DNA from: Chloroflexota bacterium
GTDB taxonomy: Bacteria; Chloroflexota; Dehalococcoidia; DSTF01; RBG-16-68-14
Direction: 5' to 3'
NCBI GenBank assembly: GCA_022573935.1
Contig: JACZTE010000020.1
Span: forward strand, 1-9,496
DNA length: 9,496 nt
Shown here in pieces: positions 4,768-9,496 of this stretch (position 1 is the stretch's first letter; the number at the start of each line of letters is the position of its first letter). The notes below the pieces were generated by a model. That model searched no databases. It was not told where the DNA came from and was given only the letters and a program-made list of their open reading frames with translations. Made by a program: the position numbers and the translations under genes.

Positions 4768-4781
4768 TCCAGGATTGTCAA
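4753..4781 (-). promoter_or_regulatory. sigma-70-type promoter of the metal/rhodanese operon
   Basis: On the minus strand a perfect TTGACA (4781-4776) is followed after 17 bases by TATCTT (4758-4753); an overlapping TATATC with a 15-base spacer is an alternative. Transcription would begin near 4746-4748, only about five to seven bases before the ATG at 4741, predicting a nearly leaderless mRNA. The -10 region overlaps the operator dyad. Confidence 0.6.
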
Positions 4782-4827
4782 GCGGGCTGATAGTTTAGGC
4801 ATCGGCACCCGTCTAGCCGGCCCGTGA

Positions 4828-4833
4828 TATAAT
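4828..4833 (+). promoter_or_regulatory. ppdK: -10 box for ppdK
   Basis: A perfect TATAAT stands in the divergent intergenic region, 48 bases before the ppdK start. No recognisable -35 hexamer lies at 16-19 bases upstream, so activity may depend on an activator or on the TG at 4825-4826 (an imperfectly spaced extended -10). Transcription would start near 4840. Confidence 0.45.
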
Positions 4834-4843
4834 AGCCCTCGCT

Positions 4844-4866
4844 GCCGCTCCTCACATCGGAGCGGC
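4844..4866 (+). promoter_or_regulatory. 5'-leader hairpin upstream of the ppdK ribosome site
   Basis: GCCGCTCC (4844-4851) and GGAGCGGC (4859-4866) form a perfect 8-bp stem with a 7-base loop, just after the expected transcription start. It ends three bases before the GGAGGAG ribosome site (4869-4875). It could stabilise the mRNA end or limit ribosome access. No known riboswitch consensus is apparent in such a short leader. Confidence 0.4.
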
Positions 4867-4881
4867 GCGGAGGAGTCACGG

Positions 4882-7848
4882 ATGACGGATCGCAAGTACG
4901 TCTACCTCTTCGCCGAGGGCGACAAGGACCAGCGTGACCTGCTGGGCGGCAAGGGCGCGAACCTGGCCGAGATGACCAACCTCGGCCTGCGCGTGCCCCC
5001 CGGCTTCACCATCACCACCGAAGCCTGCAACGCCTACCTCGCGGGCGAGAAGGCGCTGCCCGAGGGCCTGATGGACCAGGTGCGAACGGCCCTCCGTCGC
5101 GTCGAAGAGGAGACCGGCAAGCGCTTCGGCGACGCAGAGCGGCCGCTGCTGCTGTCGGTGCGCTCCGGCGCGAAGGTCTCCATGCCGGGCATGATGGACA
5201 CCGTGCTCGACCTCGGCCTCAACCCCACCACGCTCGAAGGGCTGATCGCCGCCACCGGAGACGCGCGCTTCGGCTACGATTCCTGGCGGCGCTTCATCAT
5301 GATGTTCGGCGACATCGTCCTCGAGATCGACCGCCGCAAGTTCGACGCGATCTACGACGAGGCGAAGGCGCAGGCCGGCGTGCAGGACGACGCGGAGCTG
5401 CCCGCCGACGCGGTGCGCGAGGTGGCCGAGCGCTTTCGCGAGCTGGTCAAGCAGGAGACGGGCTCGCCGTTCCCCGACGAGCCGCTCCAACAGCTCGATC
5501 TGGCGATCAAGGCAGTCTTCAACTCGTGGGGCAACGAGCGCGCGGTCTACTACCGCCGGATCGAGAAGATCCCGGACGACCTGGGCACGGCGGTCAACGT
5601 CCAGGCGATGGTCTTCGGCAACCTGGGCGAGGACTCAGGCTCCGGCGTCGCCTTCACCCGCGACCCCGGCACCGGCGAACGCACCATCTGGGGCGAGTAC
5701 CTGGTCAACGCCCAGGGCGAGGACGTGGTCGCCGGCATCCGCACGCCGATACCCATCGCCGCCCTCAAAGAGCGCGAGCCCTCCCTCTACGACGAGTTCG
5801 CCGCCATCTCCGAAAAGCTGGAGCAGCACTTCCGCGACGCGATGGACATCGAATTCACCGTCGAGCAGGGGAAGCTCTACATCCTCCAATGCCGCGTCGG
5901 CAAGCGGACGACGCGAGCCGCCGTCACCACCGCCGTCGATATGGTCCACGAAGGGCTGATCAGCAAAGAGGAGGCGATTCTGCGCGTCGCCCCGCACCGC
6001 CTCGACGAGCTGCTCCACCCGCAGCTCGACCCTCGCGTCGAGACCGCGTCGCTGTCGAAAGCGGGCGCCGATCTCGCGCCGGCGCTGGAATCGCAGGCGG
6101 AGATGGTCTTCCTACGCGACGGCGTCGTCGCCACGCTACGCAACGACGAGTGGCGCTCGCTGGACGAAAGAGAGCGAGCGTCGCTGCTGCGCGAGGTACG
6201 GTTCTTGGAGGTGGCGCGCGGGCTACCCGCGTCGCCGGGGGCCGCGGCAGGCGTCGCGGTGTTCGACCCCGATACGGCGGCGAAGCTGGGCCGTGGAGGT
6301 GAAGGCCGCGACGTGATCCTGGTGCGCCAGGAGACGTCGCCGGACGACATCCATGGCATGCAGGCATCGCGGGGCGTGCTCACGGAGCGCGGCGGCATGT
6401 CGAGCCACGCCGCGCTCGTCGCCCGCGGCTTCGGCATCCCTTGCGTCGCCGGCTGCGAAGCGATCGACGTGGACGAAGACGCCCGCTCGATGGAAGCGGG
6501 CGGGCTCGCGATCGCCGACGGCCAGACGATCACCATCGACGGCTCCGACGGCCGCGTGCTGCTCGGCCACATCCCATCGGTAGAGGCAGAGTTCTTCCCA
6601 GAGCTCACCGAGTTTCTCTCCTGGGCAGACGAGATTCGCCGCCTCGGCGTGCGCACCAACGCCGATACGCCCAACGACGCCGCCAAGGCGATCGAGTTCG
6701 GCGCGGAAGGGATCGGCCTCTGCCGCACGGAGCACATGTTCCTCGAACCAGACCGCCTGCCTGTCGTGCGCGAGATGATCCTCGCGGCGGCCGAGACGAA
6801 GGCGCTGGAGGCCGACGTCGCGGCGGTCGAAGCTGAGCTGGCGGCGGCGGGCGACGAGAAGCGGCAGCGTCCGCTCGAAGACCGGCTCTCGACGCTGCGC
6901 GGCCGGCTGGAGGGCCCGATGGGCAAGTACCGCGGCTCGCTGGAGCGGCTGCTGCCCATGCAGCAGGGCGACTTCGAGGCGATCTTCCGCGTGATGGGCG
7001 AGCGGCCGGTCACGATCCGCCTCATCGACCCGCCGATGCACGAGTTCCTGCCCGACCACGACGAGCTGCTCGAATCGGTGATCCGGCTGCGCATCGAGGC
7101 GCCCGATTCGCCCGAGCTACGGGCGAAGGAGTCGATGCTCCGCCAGGTCGAGGCGCTGCGCGAAGTCAACCCAATGCTCGGCCTGCGCGGCTGCCGGTTG
7201 GGCATCCTCTACCCGGAGGTGAACGAGATGCAGGTGCGGGCGATCTTCCGCGCCGCGGCGACCGTGGCCAAGGAGGGCGTGCCGGTGCATCCGGAGGTGA
7301 TGATCCCGCTCGTCGGCTTCGAGAGCGAGCTCCGGATGCTGCGAGCGCTGCTCGAACGCGTCGCCCGCGAGACGATGCGGGAGGCGGGCACGGAGGTGCC
7401 CTACCTCTTCGGCACGATGATCGAGCTGCCACGCGCCGCCCTCACGGCGGGCGAGATCGCCAACGACGCCGAGTTCTTCTCGTTCGGCACGAACGACCTC
7501 ACCCAAACCACGCTCGGCTTCAGCCGCGACGACGCCGAAGCCCATTTCCTCACCCGCTACCTGGAGCTGGGCCTCCTGGACGACAACCCGTTCGAGACGA
7601 TCGACCAGGTCGGCGTCGGCGCGCTCGTGCGCATGGCGGTAGCGGCGGGCCGGAAGGCGCGGCCCGACCTGAAGCTGGGCATCTGCGGCGAGCACGGCGG
7701 CGACCCGCGCTCCGTCGACTTCTTCCACCGGGCGGGGCTGGACTACGTGAGCTGCTCGCCCTACCGCGTGCCCATCGCCCGCCTCGCGGCGGCCCACGCC
7801 GCCCTGGCGGAGCGAACGCCGACTCGCCTCGTAGGGACAGAGCGTTAG
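4882..7848 (+). CDS. ppdK: pyruvate, phosphate dikinase
   Basis: A 988-residue enzyme that interconverts pyruvate, ATP and Pi with PEP, AMP and PPi in the cytoplasm. The N-terminal ATP-grasp part has L-L-G-G-K-G-A-N-L-A-E-M (20-31), S-V-R-S-G-A-K-V-S-M-P-G-M-M-D-T-V (92-108) and I-L-Q-C-R-V-G-K-R-T (334-343). The swivelling phosphohistidine domain has L-P-A-S-P-G-A-A-A-G (448-457) and E-R-G-G-M-S-S-H-A-A with catalytic His509. The C-terminal PEP/pyruvate TIM barrel has G-L-C-R-T-E-H-M-F (612-620), F-F-S-F-G-T-N-D-L-T-Q-T-T-L-G (865-879) and G-I-C-G-E-H-G-G-D-P (933-942) with catalytic Cys935. It is about 110 residues longer than typical bacterial enzymes of about 875; the extra length lies mainly near residues 390-440 and 636-685. 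Ser507 replaces the Thr that regulatory kinases phosphorylate in plants and many bacteria. The start is set by GGAGGAG. The last codons lie within a repeated palindrome. Confidence 0.97.
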   Translation: MTDRKYVYLFAEGDKDQRDLLGGKGANLAEMTNLGLRVPPGFTITTEACNAYLAGEKALPEGLMDQVRTALRRVEEETGKRFGDAERPLLLSVRSGAKVSMPGMMDTVLDLGLNPTTLEGLIAATGDARFGYDSWRRFIMMFGDIVLEIDRRKFDAIYDEAKAQAGVQDDAELPADAVREVAERFRELVKQETGSPFPDEPLQQLDLAIKAVFNSWGNERAVYYRRIEKIPDDLGTAVNVQAMVFGNLGEDSGSGVAFTRDPGTGERTIWGEYLVNAQGEDVVAGIRTPIPIAALKEREPSLYDEFAAISEKLEQHFRDAMDIEFTVEQGKLYILQCRVGKRTTRAAVTTAVDMVHEGLISKEEAILRVAPHRLDELLHPQLDPRVETASLSKAGADLAPALESQAEMVFLRDGVVATLRNDEWRSLDERERASLLREVRFLEVARGLPASPGAAAGVAVFDPDTAAKLGRGGEGRDVILVRQETSPDDIHGMQASRGVLTERGGMSSHAALVARGFGIPCVAGCEAIDVDEDARSMEAGGLAIADGQTITIDGSDGRVLLGHIPSVEAEFFPELTEFLSWADEIRRLGVRTNADTPNDAAKAIEFGAEGIGLCRTEHMFLEPDRLPVVREMILAAAETKALEADVAAVEAELAAAGDEKRQRPLEDRLSTLRGRLEGPMGKYRGSLERLLPMQQGDFEAIFRVMGERPVTIRLIDPPMHEFLPDHDELLESVIRLRIEAPDSPELRAKESMLRQVEALREVNPMLGLRGCRLGILYPEVNEMQVRAIFRAAATVAKEGVPVHPEVMIPLVGFESELRMLRALLERVARETMREAGTEVPYLFGTMIELPRAALTAGEIANDAEFFSFGTNDLTQTTLGFSRDDAEAHFLTRYLELGLLDDNPFETIDQVGVGALVRMAVAAGRKARPDLKLGICGEHGGDPRSVDFFHRAGLDYVSCSPYRVPIARLAAAHAALAERTPTRLVGTER

Positions 7849-7856
7849 CTCTGCCC
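7834..7856. repeat. REP-like hairpin containing the ppdK stop codon
   Basis: GGGACAGAGC (7834-7843) pairs with GCTCTGCCC (7848-7856) as CAGAGC/GCTCTG plus GGG/CCC around one bulged A, with loop GTTA. The TAG stop of ppdK (7846-7848) straddles the loop. The GGGACAG..GC.TTAG core is shared with the palindrome at 664-704. It may act as an intercistronic stability element or weak terminator; no T-run follows. Confidence 0.5.
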
Positions 7857-7884
7857 AAGACTCCGACCCGTCAGGAGACCATAC

Positions 7885-8709
7885 GTGGAGCGTGAAATGC
7901 AAAAGCTCGCCGAGGGGCGTGAGGCGGAGATCTTCGCCTGGGAGGACGGCACGGTGTTGCGGCTGCTGCACAACCCGGACGCCCAGCAGCAGGTCGAATG
8001 GGAGGCCCGCGCGATGAGGGTCGCTCTCGCGGCCGGCGTAAGCGTCCCCGCCGTACACGGCACGACGACGGTACAGGGCAGGCCGGGCCTCATCATGGAG
8101 CGCATCGATGGTCTGGACCTGCTCGCGCTGGTCGGTAGGCGCCCGTGGGCCGTCCTCTCAATCGGCAAGACCTCCGGGCAGCTGCACGCCCGGCTGCACG
8201 AAGTCAGCGCGCCCGACAGCATTCCCGCCCTCAAGGCGAGCCTCGCCGCCAGGATCGAGGCTTCGGACCTCGTGCCCCGGCGCCTCGCCGAGTTCGCCCT
8301 CTCCGCCCTGCACGGCCTTCCGGACGGCGACCGCCTCTGCCACGGCGATTTCCATCCCGGCAACATCATGCTGAGCAATGGAGAGCCGATCCTGATCGAT
8401 TGGACCAACGTCACCCGGGGCGACCCGAACGCCGATTTCGTCCGTACCAACCTCATGCTGCGCATCGGGGAGCCGCCGCCTGGCTCCACTGCGCTGCTGC
8501 GTGCGTTGGCACAGTTCGGGGCACGGTTCGGCCGCTCGATATTGCTCTCCGCCTACCTGCGCGCGTACCGCCGGGCCCGCACGCCGGATGCGGCGCTCGT
8601 CGAAGGATGGCAGGTGCCCGTGGCGGCGAACCGCCTGGCAGAGAACGTCGAGGGCGAGCGCACGACGCTATTACGCTTGCTAGAGGAACGGCTGGCGGCT
8701 ACCGGCTAG
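7885..8709 (+). CDS. APH/choline-kinase-like phosphotransferase
   Basis: A 274-residue protein of the aminoglycoside phosphotransferase (APH) superfamily, which has the protein-kinase-like fold. The catalytic loop is C-H-G-D-F-H-P-G-N-I-M (152-162, catalytic Asp155, Asn160) and the metal-binding motif is L-I-D-W-T-N (170-175, Asp172). The N-terminal lobe has the G-R-E-A-E-I-F-A-W strand pair and T-V-L-R-L-L, with Arg26 where many kinases have the ATP-binding Lys. The start is taken as GTG 7885 because AGGAG (7873-7877) sits about 8 bases upstream; ATG 7897 would be too far from it. The natural substrate is unknown. Most chromosomal members phosphorylate sugars, amino alcohols or other metabolites, so antibiotic resistance should not be assumed. 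It lies 36 bases after ppdK and 49 bases before the hydratase gene, all in one direction. Confidence 0.85.
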   Translation: MEREMQKLAEGREAEIFAWEDGTVLRLLHNPDAQQQVEWEARAMRVALAAGVSVPAVHGTTTVQGRPGLIMERIDGLDLLALVGRRPWAVLSIGKTSGQLHARLHEVSAPDSIPALKASLAARIEASDLVPRRLAEFALSALHGLPDGDRLCHGDFHPGNIMLSNGEPILIDWTNVTRGDPNADFVRTNLMLRIGEPPPGSTALLRALAQFGARFGRSILLSAYLRAYRRARTPDAALVEGWQVPVAANRLAENVEGERTTLLRLLEERLAATG

Positions 8710-8713
8710 CCGG
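8702..8713. repeat. perfect 12-bp palindrome over the phosphotransferase stop codon
   Basis: CCGGCTAGCCGG is fully self-complementary and contains the TAG stop (8707-8709). As RNA it has no loop, so it is unlikely to be a terminator by itself. It may simply be chance in GC-rich DNA. Confidence 0.3.
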
Positions 8714-8758
8714 CCGTCTCCTCTATTCAGACCGCACGCGCGGAAAGGAGCGACCATC

Positions 8759-9496
8759 ATGGATAGCGTCCTCACATTCGAGAAGCGCGGCCACATCGCC
8801 GTCATCACGCTGAACCGCCCCGAGGTCCGCAACGCGATCGATCCCGAGATGATGGTGCGTCTGGCGGAGGCGTGGCTCGAGTACGACCGAGACGACGAGC
8901 TGCGGGTGGCGATCGTGACGGGCGCGGGCGACAAAGCGTTCTGTGCCGGCGCCGATCTCAAGCGTCTGATCCCGCTCCTCACGGGCGCTCGAGAGCCCGA
9001 GGACGAATGGGACCACAAGCTCAGGAACGACGCGTCGCTTGGGCGTACCGCTCTCCTGCGTGACCCGCTCTACAAGCCGGTGATCAGCGCCATCAACGGC
9101 CACTGCCTCGCCGCCGGAACGGAGCTTATCCAGGGGACGGACATCCGCATCGCCGCCGAGCACGCGACGTTCGGCCTGACCGAAGTGAAGCGCGGGATCG
9201 TCCCGGCCGGCGGCGGCCTCACCCGCATGCCCCGCCAGGTGCCCTACGCGCGGGCGATGGAGTTCCTGCTCGTCGGCGACAGCATCCCGGCCGAGGAGGC
9301 GCGCTACATCGGCTTCGTCAACTACGTCGTGCCGCAGTCGGAGCTGATGGCGAAGGCCGAGGAGTTCGCCGTCAAGATCGCCCAGAACGGGCCGCTGGCC
9401 GTGCGCAAGGCGAAGGAGGCCGTCGTTCGCGGGGCCGGCCTACCGCCGGAGGACTCCGAGCGGATCGACAACGAGATCATCGCCCAGGTGATGCGC
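8759..9496 (+). CDS. enoyl-CoA hydratase/isomerase family protein (3' end outside window)
   Basis: The frame is open from ATG 8759 to the window end and gives 246 residues, so only a short C-terminal piece should be missing (family length is usually about 255-265). It is a crotonase-fold protein. F-C-A-G-A-D-L-K (61-68) and G-H-C-L-A-A-G-T-E-L (114-123) form the CoA-binding and oxyanion-hole segments. Glu122 and Glu142 (G-L-T-E-V-K-R-G-I-V-P-A-G-G-G) occupy the positions of the two catalytic glutamates of rat enoyl-CoA hydratase. With both acids kept, hydration of a trans-2-enoyl-CoA is the best prediction. The ATG is preceded by AAAGGAG at 8 bases. Beta-oxidation or a related acyl-CoA route is likely, and the dehydrogenase fragment at the other end of the window would catalyse the next step on such products. 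Confidence 0.93.
   Translation, partial: MDSVLTFEKRGHIAVITLNRPEVRNAIDPEMMVRLAEAWLEYDRDDELRVAIVTGAGDKAFCAGADLKRLIPLLTGAREPEDEWDHKLRNDASLGRTALLRDPLYKPVISAINGHCLAAGTELIQGTDIRIAAEHATFGLTEVKRGIVPAGGGLTRMPRQVPYARAMEFLLVGDSIPAEEARYIGFVNYVVPQSELMAKAEEFAVKIAQNGPLAVRKAKEAVVRGAGLPPEDSERIDNEIIAQVMR

Noticed and set aside
4800..4827. -35 box for ppdK
   Set aside because: No hexamer close to TTGACA at an acceptable distance from TATAAT; the good TTGACA in this region is on the other strand and serves the opposite operon.
5877..7205. Long minus-strand frame (442 codons) inside ppdK
   Set aside because: Ser/Arg-rich antisense shadow produced by the high-GC codon pattern of ppdK; no domain or ribosome site.
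1..9496. tRNA, rRNA, CRISPR array, insertion sequence or integrase
   Set aside because: No cloverleaf with CCA-type acceptor, regularly spaced repeats, transposase or recombinase-like protein was found on reading either strand.

Overview
The window is GC-rich bacterial DNA with tightly packed genes, strong purine-rich ribosome binding sites and TAA, TAG and TGA all used as stops. The gene content (a flavin/F420-type LLM oxidoreductase, CoA-dependent fatty or aromatic acid enzymes, a long pyruvate phosphate dikinase, REP-like palindromes) would fit a Chloroflexota-type or similar environmental bacterium. The taxon is an inference; no marker gene is present.

Layout. Positions 1-1820 read on the plus strand: the 3' end of a 3-hydroxyacyl-CoA dehydrogenase gene, a limonene-1,2-epoxide-hydrolase-like enzyme with a complete active site, an LLM-class oxidoreductase, and a possible 41-aa protein with one CxxC knuckle. 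A GC-rich hairpin at 1820-1837 separates these from an operon that converges on them.

Positions 1828-4741 form a minus-strand operon, visibly less GC-rich than its flanks. In transcription order it encodes a CmtR-like ArsR/SmtB metal sensor, a rhodanese-CBS protein, a short CIPC-motif membrane peptide, a CopZ-N-terminal-like iron-sulfur/zinc protein, a tiny ORF, a MerT/MerF-like two-helix membrane protein and a membrane-anchored TlpA/ResA-like thioredoxin. It resembles a soft-metal (mercury-like) or thiol-handling module without MerA or MerP in view.

The most striking observation is the rhodanese-CBS gene. It is one continuous frame of 233 codons interrupted by exactly two TGA codons five codons apart. 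Both fall where this rhodanese subfamily carries the two cysteines of its C-x4-C active-site loop. A 7-bp stem with a CGUGU loop follows at a distance suited to a bacterial SECIS element. I read it as a probable double-selenocysteine rhodanese.

Positions 4742-4881 are a divergent promoter region. Downstream on the plus strand are ppdK (988 aa, two insertions relative to the usual length), an APH-type phosphotransferase with a GTG start, and an enoyl-CoA hydratase running off the window. The flanking CoA enzymes, the epoxide hydrolase-like protein and the LLM oxidoreductase suggest catabolism of hydrophobic or terpenoid acids; ppdK is central carbon metabolism.
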